A stretch of 64,000 nt of DNA. Origin: JBOCEF01 sp050586345 (GTDB taxonomy: Bacteria; Pseudomonadota; Alphaproteobacteria; Rhodobacterales; Rhodobacteraceae). The stretch lies in the NCBI RefSeq assembly GCF_050586345.1, contig NZ_JBOCEF010000001.1, positions 62,001 through 126,000 on the forward strand, in the 5' to 3' direction. This document shows positions 54,151 through 63,047 of the stretch, piece by piece (within the stretch, counting starts at the first letter, position 1; each line of letters starts with the position of its first letter). The notes below the pieces were generated by a model, which was not told where the DNA came from, made no database searches, and saw only the letters and a program-made list of their open reading frames with translations. A program made the position numbers and the translations under genes.

Positions 54151-54444
54151 ATGGCCAAGGGATACTGGATCGGACATGTCGACATCTCGGACCCCGGGGC
54201 CTACGCGGCCTACGTGGCCGGGAACAACGAGATCCTGCCGAAATACGGCGGCCGGTTCATCGTCCGGGGCGGCGAGATGCAGATCGTGGAAGGCGCCATG
54301 CGCGGCCGCCACGTGGTGATCGAGTTCCCCAGCTACGCCCAGGCCCTGGCGGCCTACAATTCTCCCGAATACCGCGAAAACATGAAGATCCGGCTGCCCG
54401 CGGGCGAGGCCGACCTTACGATCGTCGAGGGATATGATGGCTGA
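54151..54444 (+). CDS. DUF1330 family protein
   Basis: 97 residues of a dimeric alpha/beta-barrel family (MAKGYWIGHVDISDPGAYAAY start, VVIEFPSYAQALAAYNSPEY). Function unknown; members occur as small stand-alone enzymes or ligand binders. It overlaps the next permease by 11 bases, so it belongs to the transporter operon, an unusual position. Confidence 0.9.
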   Translation: MAKGYWIGHVDISDPGAYAAYVAGNNEILPKYGGRFIVRGGEMQIVEGAMRGRHVVIEFPSYAQALAAYNSPEYRENMKIRLPAGEADLTIVEGYDG

Positions 54445-55705
54445 CGCTTCTTCCACCGCGGAAATGCTCGCCGCAGACGGGACCCCGCTGCGCAAGTCGC
54501 TGGCGCGGGCCGAGCGGGCGTTGCGCATCCGCGCCTTCCTGCTGGTGCTGCCGCTGCTGGCCTTCATCCTGTTCAGCTTCATCCTGCCGATCGGCGACAT
54601 GCTGCTGCGCTCGGTCGAGAACCAGATCGTCTCCGACACGCTGCCGCGCACCGTCGTGGCGCTGGACGGCTGGGAGGCCGAGGGCGACGCCCCGCCGCCC
54701 GAGCCGGTGTTCGAGGCGTTCTACGCCGACATGCAGGACGCGGTGGCGGCCAAGATCCACACCCGCCTCGGGTCCCGCCTGAACTACGAGCAGTCGGGCA
54801 TGTCCTCGCTGTTCCGCAAGACCAACAGCCGGCGCCTCGGGCGGATCGACCCGGCCGAGCCGCTGGGCCCGCAATTCGCGAAGATCGACGAGGACTGGGG
54901 CACGGCCGCGCCGTGGAAGGTGATCCAGACCTTCTCGCCGAACTACACCCCGGGCTATTTCCTCGCCGCCGTCGACAAGCAGCTGACCCCGGACGGGATC
55001 GAGAGCGTGTCGGATTTCGAGGCGATCTACATCAAGCTGTTCTGGCGCACGATGGTGCTGTCGGTGACGATCACCTTCACCACGCTGCTGCTGGGCTATC
55101 CCATCGCGTGGTTGCTGGCGAACCTGCCGATGCGCAGCGCGAACCTGATCATGATCCTCGTGCTGCTGCCGTTCTGGACCTCGCTGCTTGTCCGCACTTC
55201 CTCCTGGAAGGTGCTGCTGCAGGAGCAGGGGGTGATCAACGACTTCCTGGTCTGGACCGGGATCATCTCGGACGCCGGGCGGCTGGTGATGATCAACAAC
55301 CAGACCGGCACCATCATCGCGATGACGCATATCCTGCTGCCCTTCATGATCCTGCCGCTCTACTCGGTCATGAAGACGATCCCGCCGAGCTACCTGCGCG
55401 CGGCGAAATCGATGGGCGCGACCGACTGGACGGCGTTCTGGCGGGTGTATTTCCCGCAGAGCGTGCCGGGCATCGGCGCGGGGGCGATCCTCGTGTTCAT
55501 CCTGGCCATCGGCTACTACATCACGCCCGAACTGGTCGGCGGCACCTCGGGCACCTTCATCTCGAACCGGATCGCCTACCACATCTCCAGCTCCTTGAAC
55601 TGGGGCCTGGCGGCCGCGCTCGGGTCCATCCTGCTGGCCCTGGTCCTGGTGCTCTATTACATCTACGACCGCATCGTCGGCATCGACAACGTGAAGCTGG
55701 GGTGA
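54434..55705 (+). CDS. Polyamine-type ABC transporter permease (PotB/PotH-like)
   Basis: 423 residues. One N-terminal membrane segment, a large hydrophilic periplasmic insert (about 70-195), then five segments with the permease fold. SYLRAAKSMGATDWTAFWRVYFPQ is the EAA coupling loop. The insert makes it longer than PotB (about 285). It starts with two adjacent ATGs inside DUF1330. Confidence 0.92.
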   Translation: MMADASSTAEMLAADGTPLRKSLARAERALRIRAFLLVLPLLAFILFSFILPIGDMLLRSVENQIVSDTLPRTVVALDGWEAEGDAPPPEPVFEAFYADMQDAVAAKIHTRLGSRLNYEQSGMSSLFRKTNSRRLGRIDPAEPLGPQFAKIDEDWGTAAPWKVIQTFSPNYTPGYFLAAVDKQLTPDGIESVSDFEAIYIKLFWRTMVLSVTITFTTLLLGYPIAWLLANLPMRSANLIMILVLLPFWTSLLVRTSSWKVLLQEQGVINDFLVWTGIISDAGRLVMINNQTGTIIAMTHILLPFMILPLYSVMKTIPPSYLRAAKSMGATDWTAFWRVYFPQSVPGIGAGAILVFILAIGYYITPELVGGTSGTFISNRIAYHISSSLNWGLAAALGSILLALVLVLYYIYDRIVGIDNVKLG

Positions 55706-55712
55706 CCTGACA

Positions 55713-56567
55713 ATGAGCGCTCTTCCTCCCTACGCCTCGACCGGCCAGCGGGCCTGGTATTACGGGTTCCGCGTGATCTGCGCCGCGATCCTGTTCTTCC
55801 TGATCTTCCCGATCCTGGTGATCATCCCGCTGTCGTTCAACGCGCTGCCGTATTTCACCTTCACGCCGGGGATGCTGGCGTTCGAGGCGGATGCGTACAG
55901 CACCGAGCACTACGTGGACTTCTTCACCAACTCGGACTGGCAGCTGGCGCTGGCGAACTCGTTCAAGATCGCGCCGGCGGCGACGCTGCTGTCGGTCTCG
56001 CTCGGCACGCTCGCGGCCATCGGCCTGTCCTCCGGCAAGATGCCGTTCAAGGGCGCGGTGATGGCGATCCTGATCTCGCCGATGATCGTGCCGCTGATCA
56101 TCTCGGCCGCGGGCATGTACTTCTTCTACTCCCGCGTCGGGCTGGCCGGCACCTACTGGGGCGTCGTGCTGGCGCATGCCGCCCTCGGCACGCCCTTCGT
56201 CATCATCACCGTGACCGCGACGCTGGTGGGCTTCGACCGCTCGCTGACCCGGGCGGCGGCGAACATGGGCGCGGACCCGGTGACCACCTTCTTCAAGGTG
56301 CAGATGCCGCTGATCCTGCCCGGCGTGATCTCGGGCGGCCTGTTCGCCTTCATCACCTCCTTCGACGAGGTGGTGGTGGTGCTGTTCCTCGGCTCGGCCG
56401 CGGAGAAGACGCTGCCCTGGCAGATGTTCACCGGCCTGCGCGAGCAGATCTCTCCGACCATCCTGGCGGTGGCGACGATCCTGGTCAGCATCTCGATCCT
56501 TCTGCTGCTGACGCTGGAGATCCTCAGGCGGCGGTCCGAGCGGCTGCGGGGCATGAGCCCCGGCTGA
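55713..56567 (+). CDS. Polyamine-type ABC transporter permease (PotC/PotI-like)
   Basis: 284 residues with six membrane segments and the EAA loop RAAANMGADPVTTFFKVQMP. VVLFLGSAAEKTLPWQMF is conserved in the PotC-like group. The last base of its stop is the first base of the next gene's ATG (TGATG). Confidence 0.94.
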   Translation: MSALPPYASTGQRAWYYGFRVICAAILFFLIFPILVIIPLSFNALPYFTFTPGMLAFEADAYSTEHYVDFFTNSDWQLALANSFKIAPAATLLSVSLGTLAAIGLSSGKMPFKGAVMAILISPMIVPLIISAAGMYFFYSRVGLAGTYWGVVLAHAALGTPFVIITVTATLVGFDRSLTRAAANMGADPVTTFFKVQMPLILPGVISGGLFAFITSFDEVVVVLFLGSAAEKTLPWQMFTGLREQISPTILAVATILVSISILLLLTLEILRRRSERLRGMSPG

Positions 56568-57370
56568 TGCGCGCCCGCCTGATTTCGCGGGTCCTTCCCG
56601 CGCTGCTTTGCGCCCCGGCGATCTTCGCCGGGGCGTCCCTGTCCGCGGGGGCGGCCCATGCCGGGGGCGGCTGCCCCTCGGGCGCCGGGATCCGCGCGGC
56701 GGTCTGCGGCGATGCGGGGCGGGTGGAGATCCTGCTGATGCCCGGCGACCTCGCGCTTCTCGACGCCGGGCCCGCGGGGGCGGTGAGCGTGACGGGCGCC
56801 TATACCGGCGCCGGGGTGCGCGACAGCGGCGACGGGCCGAAGCCCGTCGGCGTGTTCATCGCGCGGGGAGAGCGGATCTCGCTGGAATTGGCGCGCATGG
56901 ACGGGCTGCTGGTCGCGGGCGCCGACGGGCGCGCGCGGATTTCCACGGTCAGCGATGCGCGGATCGGCGCGGAGGCGTTCGACCTGCGGGACCTTGCGGG
57001 CCGGGTGGCCTTCGCGAAGGCGGCCGAGGCGGCGGGCGCCTCGGCGTTGCAATCGCACCTGCTGATCCGGGACGGCGCGCTGGACCTGCGCGAGGTGGAG
57101 GGCGCCCCGACGGCGCGGCGGCGGATCCTGTTCCAGGCGGCCTCGGGCGATCTCGCGATCTGGGAGAGCGGCGGGGCGCGGACGCTCTACGCCGCGGCGG
57201 TGGAGCTCCAGGCCGCGCACGCCCCGGTCATGGCGCTGAACCTCGACATGGGCGGGCATGATTTCTGCGAGGAGGCCCGCGACGGCCATCCCCGCTCCTG
57301 CGGGATCGTCGGGCGGGGCGAGCAGATGGCCAAGCTGTCGAACCTGGTGCGGCTGGTCCCGGCGCCGTGA
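56567..57370 (+). CDS. Exported phosphodiester-glycosidase-like (NAGPA/DUF2233-type) protein
   Basis: 267 residues with a signal peptide (1-32, ending AHA). The pattern PVGVFIARGE, ILFQAASGDLAIWE and ALNLDMGGHDFC resembles phosphodiester glycosidases, which end in NLDGGGSS; here the Gly-rich end is MGGH and several cysteines suggest disulfides. Assignment is tentative. Coupling to the transporter genes hints that it processes or binds the transported compound in the periplasm. Confidence 0.65.
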   Translation: MRARLISRVLPALLCAPAIFAGASLSAGAAHAGGGCPSGAGIRAAVCGDAGRVEILLMPGDLALLDAGPAGAVSVTGAYTGAGVRDSGDGPKPVGVFIARGERISLELARMDGLLVAGADGRARISTVSDARIGAEAFDLRDLAGRVAFAKAAEAAGASALQSHLLIRDGALDLREVEGAPTARRRILFQAASGDLAIWESGGARTLYAAAVELQAAHAPVMALNLDMGGHDFCEEARDGHPRSCGIVGRGEQMAKLSNLVRLVPAP

Positions 57371-58043
57371 CGCTGCGGCGCCTCTTCGACACCGAGACCT
57401 CAACCATGACGGCGAGCAGGTCTTCCTGCCCCGCGCCTGCCTGGCCGAGGCGCTGGCGATCCTGGCGCTCGAGGGGAGCGGGATGTCGCCCGAGGACCCC
57501 GACATCGCCCGGTTCCGCGACATCGGCCTGGCGGCGGGCGAGCCGTGGTTCATCCAGTCGGCCTGGGTCCCCGCGGGCTTGCCCGATGCCGAGGCCGACG
57601 ACTGGGTCGCCGCCCGGATCATCGAGAAGGCGGGGCGCGGCGATCCGGGCGCGCGCTACCTTCGGGCGGTGCGCGCGGACCTGCACCGGCGGACCGGGAC
57701 GCCGGATTTCGCGCCGTATCGCATGCCGCGGGACGCGCTCCGCGCGGAACTCCTCGCGCTCGCCCGGATGGGGCATCACGCGCCGATGCACCGGATCGGG
57801 CAGGGCGTCTTGCTGGACGCGGGGGACTGGGCGGGGATCGCGACGCGGCGGGAAGCGGCGCGGTTCTTCGGCCGCGCGGCCCTTCTGGGCAACTATTGCG
57901 CCCTGCGCGCGCTGCGGGACTCGCCCGTCCGCGCCGAGGTCCTCGCCGCCCTGACGGCGGAGGAGGCCGGGGACATCGCGGACTGGTGGGCGCGGCTGAA
58001 GGACGGGCCCGACCAGGACGCGGATTTCCTGACCTCCTGGTAA
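57367..58043 (+). CDS. Hypothetical protein, start unclear or frameshifted
   Basis: A GTG at 57367 overlaps the preceding stop (GTGA), but that frame gives protein-like sequence only to about 57395 (TLRRLFDTE). From about 57390 the next frame is protein-like (DLNHDGEQVFLPRACLAEAL onward) and runs to 58043. One missing base would join them into a protein of about 225 residues. If no shift exists, the first ATG in the second frame is 57483 (MSPEDPDIARFRDIG, 186 residues). FFGRAALLGNYCALRAL resembles a Sel1-like helix pair. No family recognised. Confidence 0.55.
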
Positions 58044-58063
58044 CGCGCCCGCAGACGCGCAAA

Positions 58064-58095
58064 CGCCCGCGCCGGTTCCCCGGCGCGGGCGCTTT
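58064..58095. terminator. Terminator at the end of the ABC operon
   Basis: A 12-bp perfect stem (58064-58075 with 58080-58091), TTCC loop, short T-run (CTTT). It lies between convergent genes ending at 58043 and 58116. Confidence 0.75.
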
Positions 58096-58115
58096 CCGTC
58101 TGGCGGCGCGGGCGC

Positions 58116-58763
58116 TCAGCCCCGGCGGCGCAGCAGCCCGAGACCCGCGAGCGCGGCGGCCAGCAGCGGGGCAGCGGCGGGGACCGGCACGTCCGACACG
58201 ATCAGCGCCTCGGCGATCGTGAAATTGCCGAACAGCTCGTTGTCTTGGGTGCCCACGGTCTCGGTCACCCGGATCTCGTTGAAGCTCTGCGCGAAGGCGA
58301 TGCCGATGAAATCCAGCGCATTGTCGTCCGGCGAGATGGTGGCCGAGCCGACCAGCGTGCCGCCGTTGAAGGCGCTGATCTCGAAGCTGCTGTCGACGCA
58401 GGGGGTGACGTTGCAGCCGTCCAGGGTGACCGTTGAGGTCGGCTCGTGGATGTCCATGCCGAAGCCGCCGACCAGGCCGCCGAAGCTGATGATGAAGTTC
58501 TCGGGGCCGCTGATCGCCAGCTCATTGGTCAGCAGGGAGCTGAAGCTCTCGGAAAAGCCGAGCGAGGTGGCGCCGGTATGGACGCTGAAGGTCACGCCGC
58601 CGACGGCCTGGCTCGCCGCGAAGCCGGTGGCGGCGGGCGCGAGGTCGGCGGTCCCGGTCACCGCGGCTTCGAACGCGGCGCGGTCGGTGAAGGTCAGGGC
58701 CGTGGCCGGGGCCGCGAGGGCGCAGAGAAGCGCGGCGGCGGCGGCGGAGCGCAGGAACGTCAT
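58116..58763 (-). CDS. VPLPA-CTERM surface-sorted protein
   Basis: 215 residues with a signal peptide (1-23) and a C-terminal tripartite sorting signal: VPVPAAAP, a hydrophobic helix, and RRRG. This is the VPLPA-CTERM type, handled by an exosortase in Rhodobacterales; no exosortase gene lies here. The middle (residues 24-190) is a beta-rich acidic domain with a disulfide candidate (DGCNVTPC), probably an extracellular domain of unknown ligand. The ATG at 58763 is chosen because it starts the signal peptide. Confidence 0.88.
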   Translation of the reverse strand: MTFLRSAAAAALLCALAAPATALTFTDRAAFEAAVTGTADLAPAATGFAASQAVGGVTFSVHTGATSLGFSESFSSLLTNELAISGPENFIISFGGLVGGFGMDIHEPTSTVTLDGCNVTPCVDSSFEISAFNGGTLVGSATISPDDNALDFIGIAFAQSFNEIRVTETVGTQDNELFGNFTIAEALIVSDVPVPAAAPLLAAALAGLGLLRRRG

Positions 58764-58880
58764 GGGAATCCCCCTCTGGAAATGCGGGGAAACCCTAGGC
58801 CGATCCCGGGTGTTCATCAATCATCAAGGGCGCGGCAGGCCCCCGCCCGCCGCGCCCCTTGCCTGCGCCGGCGCGCGCCG

Positions 58881-59669
58881 TCAGACCGAGGTCACGCCGC
58901 CGTCGATGGCGATGGCCTGGCCGGTCATGAAGCCGTTCTCGGGCGACCCGGCCCAGAGGATCGCCTGCGCGACCTCCTCGGGGGTGCCGAGGCGGCGCAT
59001 CGGCACGCCGCGCACCACGTGGGCCTCGGCCTGCTCGGGGGACAGCCCGTCATTGGCCACGCTCGCGTCGATCCCGGCCTGCACCATGGCGGTGCGGGCG
59101 AAGGCGGGGCAGATGGCGTTCACCCGGATCCCGCGCCGCGCGTATTCGGCGGCGGCCGAGCGGGTCAGCCCCACCACCCCGTGCTTGGCGGCGGAATAGG
59201 CCGAGATCAGCGGCGCGCCCGCGATCCCCGCCAGCGAGGCGAGGTTGACGATGGCGGCGGGTTTGCCCGTCTCGCGGTACCGCTTCTCCATCGAGGGGAT
59301 CTGCGCCTGCATGGCCCAGAGGACGGCCAGCAGGTCGACCTCGATCACCTTGCGGGCCACGTCCTTGTCCACGTCCGGCACCCGCCAGTGCGGATGCGCG
59401 ATCCCGGCATTGTTGATGGCCACATCGACGCCGCCCCAGGCGTCCTCGGCGGTCTTCACCAGCCGCTCGTGCAGCGCCGGGTCGCAGACGTCGCCCGCGA
59501 TGCAGATCGTCTCGCACTCCAGCCCCCGCGCCAGGTCGTCGAGCTTGCCCTGGTCGAGATCGGTGAGCAGCAGCTTGGCGCCCTGCGCGGCCAGCATGTT
59601 CGACACGGCGACGCCGAAGCCCCCGGTCGCGCCCGTCAGAAGAACGCCAAGTCCCGTATACGCGCCCAT
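58881..59669 (-). CDS. Short-chain dehydrogenase/reductase (kinase operon)
   Basis: 262 residues. TGATGGFGVAV cofactor loop, NNAG, catalytic SLAG and AYSAAKHG, and the SDR end TGQAIAIDGG. Asp after the second strand (LLLTDLDQ) predicts NAD. The start is two bases from the kinase stop. In the proposed pathway it could oxidise a 3-hydroxy- or 4-hydroxyacyl intermediate. Confidence 0.92.
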   Translation of the reverse strand: MGAYTGLGVLLTGATGGFGVAVSNMLAAQGAKLLLTDLDQGKLDDLARGLECETICIAGDVCDPALHERLVKTAEDAWGGVDVAINNAGIAHPHWRVPDVDKDVARKVIEVDLLAVLWAMQAQIPSMEKRYRETGKPAAIVNLASLAGIAGAPLISAYSAAKHGVVGLTRSAAAEYARRGIRVNAICPAFARTAMVQAGIDASVANDGLSPEQAEAHVVRGVPMRRLGTPEEVAQAILWAGSPENGFMTGQAIAIDGGVTSV

Positions 59670-59671
59670 CC

Positions 59672-60712
59672 TCAGGCCTCCTTGTCGATAAGGTCGCAGC
59701 CGAGGCGGGCCATCTGCGGCACCGCCTTGCCATAGGTCATCGCCTTCTCCGGCTGGCTCGCGTTGCCGTCCAGGGCGCGCTTGTAGACGCCCTGTATGAT
59801 GGCGGCGAAGCGGAACACGCTGAAGGCCAGGTAGAAGGCCCAGTTCGGGATGCCGTCGATGCCGCGCCGCTCGCAGTATTTCGCGACATAGGCTTCCTCG
59901 ACCGGCAGGCCGGTGCCCTCGCGCGGGACCCCGCCCAGCCCGCGGAACGAGGCGGAGTAGGGCAGGCGCCAGTTCATGCACTGGTAGCCGAGATCGGCAT
60001 AGGGATGGCCGAGCGTCGACAGCTCCCAGTCCAGCACGGCGAGCGCCCGCGGCTCGGTCTTGTGCATCATCACGTTGTCGAGGCGGTAGTCGCCGTGGAC
60101 GAGGCTGACCTGCCCGTCATCCTCGGGCTCGTTGTTCTCGAGCCAGGCGATCAGCCGGTCCATCTCGGGGATCGGCTCGGTCTCCGAGGCGCGGTACTGC
60201 TTGGTCCAGCGGTTCAGCTGCCGGGCGAAATAGCTGCCGGGCTTGCCGTAGTCTTCAAGGCCCGCGGCCTTGATGTCCACGTCGTGCAGCGCGGCCAGCG
60301 TTTCATTGAGCGAATCGTAGACCGCGGCCTGGTCCTCGGGGGACAGCTCCTGCACCCGCGGGTCCCAGAACACCCGGCCGTCGAGATGCTCCATCAGGTA
60401 GAACTGGCGGCCGATCGGGCTGTCCTCGCCCTCCTCCGACAGGTGCAGCATCTTCGGCACCGGCACGGCGGTTCCGGCCAGCGCCGACATCACCCTGAAC
60501 TCCCGATCCACCATGTGGGCGGATTTCAGCAGCTTGCCCGGGGGCTTGGCGCGCAGCACGTAATCCCCGCTCTCGGCCTTCAGCCGGAAGGTGGGGTTGG
60601 ACTGTCCGCCGGAAAATTTCTCATAGCCCTGCAGCCCCTTGAAGCCCGCGACATGGGCTTCGAGATAGGGGCCGAGCACCGCTTCATCGAGCGTGGCCGC
60701 CGCGTTGGACAT
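59672..60712 (-). CDS. APH-family kinase (ACAD10/LvaA-like)
   Basis: 346 residues with the aminoglycoside-phosphotransferase fold: HGDYRLDNVM (H206, D208) as catalytic loop and DWELSTLG as metal-binding motif. It matches the ACAD10/ACAD11 kinase domain and Pseudomonas LvaA, which phosphorylate the hydroxyl of 4-hydroxyacyl-CoA. GGAGG lies 8 bases before the ATG. Between an SDR and MaoC in one operon; its partner dehydrogenase is on the opposite strand at 63047. Confidence 0.9.
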   Translation of the reverse strand: MSNAAATLDEAVLGPYLEAHVAGFKGLQGYEKFSGGQSNPTFRLKAESGDYVLRAKPPGKLLKSAHMVDREFRVMSALAGTAVPVPKMLHLSEEGEDSPIGRQFYLMEHLDGRVFWDPRVQELSPEDQAAVYDSLNETLAALHDVDIKAAGLEDYGKPGSYFARQLNRWTKQYRASETEPIPEMDRLIAWLENNEPEDDGQVSLVHGDYRLDNVMMHKTEPRALAVLDWELSTLGHPYADLGYQCMNWRLPYSASFRGLGGVPREGTGLPVEEAYVAKYCERRGIDGIPNWAFYLAFSVFRFAAIIQGVYKRALDGNASQPEKAMTYGKAVPQMARLGCDLIDKEA

Positions 60713-60753
60713 GCCTGTTCCTCCCTGTTTCCTTGGCGTGCGCCGGGGCCCCC

Positions 60754-61284
60754 TCAGGCCCCGAGGCTCGCATGGGTCAGCCAGCGCGCCTTCAGCGCCG
60801 GGCGGCCGCCATTCGCGACCTCCTGCCCCTCGATCTCCACGATCACGTCGTAACCGACGACGAAGCCGGTCTCGCCTCGCCGCTCGGCGGTCGCCAGCGC
60901 CAGGCGCCCGCGCACGCGGGACCCCACCGGCACGGGGGTGATCATCCGCACCGCGTCGACGCCGTAATTCAGCCCCAGCGTCGCGCCCTTGACGGCGGGC
61001 ATGACCTGGTAGCCGAACTGCGACAGCAGGCTGAGCGTGTAGAACCCGTGCGCGATGGTCCCGGGCAGGGGGGTCTCCGCCCGAGTCCGCTCGGGGTTCA
61101 CATGCACGAAGTTCACGTCATGGGTGGAGACGGCGAAGGCGTCGACCGCCTCCTGCGTCACCTCGATCCAGTCCGAGACGCCGATCTCCTCGCCGATATG
61201 GGCGCCGAATTCCTCCGGCGCCCAGGCGGGGACGTCCCGGGCGCGGGGATCGTAATCCTCGAAGCCGCCGGGGGTGAGGGCCAT
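60754..61284 (-). CDS. MaoC-like enoyl-CoA hydratase
   Basis: 176 residues of the hotdog hydratase 2 family. The catalytic Asp/His are in STHDVNFVHVNPERT and TIAHGFYTLSLLSQF follows. It hydrates 2-enoyl-CoA to (R)-3-hydroxyacyl-CoA. Its ATG shares a base with the stop of the following SDR gene (TGATG). Confidence 0.92.
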   Translation of the reverse strand: MALTPGGFEDYDPRARDVPAWAPEEFGAHIGEEIGVSDWIEVTQEAVDAFAVSTHDVNFVHVNPERTRAETPLPGTIAHGFYTLSLLSQFGYQVMPAVKGATLGLNYGVDAVRMITPVPVGSRVRGRLALATAERRGETGFVVGYDVIVEIEGQEVANGGRPALKARWLTHASLGA

Positions 61285-62108
61285 CAGTGCAGGCCCTTCT
61301 CGAACAGGTTGCCGCCGGTGACGACGCCGAGCCCGCCGTCGAGCGGCAGGATGCAGCCGGTGGTGTAGGCGCCGGCCTTCGAGCACAGGAACAGCGACGC
61401 GCCCTGGATGTCCGACGGGATGCCGATGCGCCCGAGCGGGACGTCCGAGCCGACCGCGGCGGCCTGCTCGTCCGAGGCGGTGGCGAAGGCGGTCATGTTC
61501 GACTGGAACGGCCCCGGCGCGAAGGCGTTGACGGTGAAGCGGCGCGGGGCCAGCTCTTTCGCCAGGATCTTCGTGAGGTGGTGCACCGCGGCCTTGGAGG
61601 CGGAGTAGGAATAGGCCCCGTCGCCCAGCGGCCAGTGGCCCATGACGGAGCCGAGGTTGATCACCCGCGCAGGGTCTTCATCCGTCGCGGTCTCGGTCAT
61701 GATCGGCATCAGCGCCTGGGTCAGGTCGAACAGGCCCGCGACGTTGACGTTCATCACCTTGTCGAAGCCGAAGCGGGGGAACTTGCCCAGCTCGGCGCCC
61801 CAGGTGATGCCGGCGTTGTTGAACAGGATGTGGAGCTTGTCGGTGCGGGACGCGACCTCGGCCGCCAGCGCCTGCACGCCCTCGGCCGTGCCGACGTCGC
61901 CGCCGAAGCCCTCGACCTTGCCCGCCGGGCCTTCCGCGTTGATCTCGTCCGCGACGCGGGCGCAATCCTCGCCCTTGCGCGACGCGATCAGCACCCGGGC
62001 GCCGCCATGGGCGAGGCCGGTGGCGATCATCCGCCCGATGCCGGTGGCGCCGCCGGTGACCAGCGCGGTCTTGCCGTGCACGCCGAACATGTCGTCGAGA
62101 TAGCTCAT
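61284..62108 (-). CDS. Short-chain dehydrogenase/reductase (first gene of the kinase operon)
   Basis: 274 residues. GGATGIGRMIA cofactor loop, NNAGITWG, YSYSASKAAVHH catalytic Tyr/Lys, ending PLDGGLGVVTGG. Arg/Lys after the second strand (ASRKGED) suggests NADPH. First gene behind the divergent control region, coupled to maoC. Confidence 0.92.
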   Translation of the reverse strand: MSYLDDMFGVHGKTALVTGGATGIGRMIATGLAHGGARVLIASRKGEDCARVADEINAEGPAGKVEGFGGDVGTAEGVQALAAEVASRTDKLHILFNNAGITWGAELGKFPRFGFDKVMNVNVAGLFDLTQALMPIMTETATDEDPARVINLGSVMGHWPLGDGAYSYSASKAAVHHLTKILAKELAPRRFTVNAFAPGPFQSNMTAFATASDEQAAAVGSDVPLGRIGIPSDIQGASLFLCSKAGAYTTGCILPLDGGLGVVTGGNLFEKGLH

Positions 62109-62266
62109 GGGTCCTGTTCCCTCCCTGGGCGCCCCGGCGCGCCGGGGATGGCGCGGCGCGTGGCGGAATTCCGTGTCGCCGCCGCGCGCGCCCCTTCGGA
62201 CGGGGGCGGTTCGGCAGGCGGCGGGCAGCTTGCTGCGGATCGTCTGACGATTCAAGTCTTGCCAAC

Positions 62267-62277
62267 CTACCGGGTAG
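62267..62277. promoter_or_regulatory. Candidate TetR operator
   Basis: CTACCGGGTAG is a perfect 11-base palindrome in the 213-base divergent spacer, 45 bases before the TetR ATG and flanked by an AT-richer stretch. Palindromes of this type are common TetR targets in acyl-CoA operons; autoregulation is inferred. Confidence 0.55.
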
Positions 62278-62321
62278 TATGTAGCCTTCCCCTCGACCGC
62301 ACAAGACCGGATGCCGCAGCC

Positions 62322-63047
62322 ATGACCGCCCCCCGTCCCGCCCCGCAGACCGACGCCGCCGCCCCCCGGGCGGGCGCGTCCGGCGCGTCCGGGCAGGGGG
62401 ATGCGGCGCGCCCCGATCCGCGGCCCGACCCGCGCCCCGATCCGCGGACCGAGATCCTGCACGCCGCCGCCAACTGCTTCATGGCGCGCAGCTTCAACGC
62501 CACGTCCATCGACGACGTGGCCCGCGCCATGGGGGCCACCAAGGGGCGCGTCTATCACTACTGGCGCTCCAAGCTGGACCTGTTCCTCGACGTCGTGCGC
62601 CTCAGCCTCGACCTGATCTACGACAAGGTGGCGGCGGCCGAGGGCGAGGGCGCCCCGGAAGCGCGCATGGCCCGGATGGCCCGCGCCCATGTCGCCTCGA
62701 TCCTTGAGGACCGGCCCTTCCACCGCTGCGCCCTGCAGGGCGTGGACATGCACCTGCGCGGCGCCGCGACGCCCGAACAGCGCGAGGCGCTGCTGGGCAT
62801 CATCGCCCTGCGCGACCGGCACGAGGCGCTGTTCCTGCGGGTGCTGCAGGAAGGCCAGGCGGCGGGCGTCTTCGCCGCCTCGGACCCGCGCCTGACCGTG
62901 CGCGCGATGATGTCCGGCATGAACAGCCCCGTGTTCTGGTACCGCCCCCGCACGGGCGAGACCGACGCGGACCGGGCAAGAATAATCGATGAAATCGCCG
63001 CCTTCGCCCTGCGCGGGCTGGGCTGCGCAGACTGGGAGGAAAACTGA
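62322..63047 (+). CDS. TetR-family regulator with disordered N-terminal tail
   Basis: 241 residues. A Pro/Ala-rich tail (1-40) with three RPDP repeats precedes the TetR helix-turn-helix (TSIDDVARAMGATKGRVYHYW). The C-terminal ligand domain is typical of regulators sensing acyl-CoA compounds. The stop overlaps the ACAD start (TGATG), so regulator and dehydrogenase are coupled. Confidence 0.92.
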   Translation: MTAPRPAPQTDAAAPRAGASGASGQGDAARPDPRPDPRPDPRTEILHAAANCFMARSFNATSIDDVARAMGATKGRVYHYWRSKLDLFLDVVRLSLDLIYDKVAAAEGEGAPEARMARMARAHVASILEDRPFHRCALQGVDMHLRGAATPEQREALLGIIALRDRHEALFLRVLQEGQAAGVFAASDPRLTVRAMMSGMNSPVFWYRPRTGETDADRARIIDEIAAFALRGLGCADWEEN

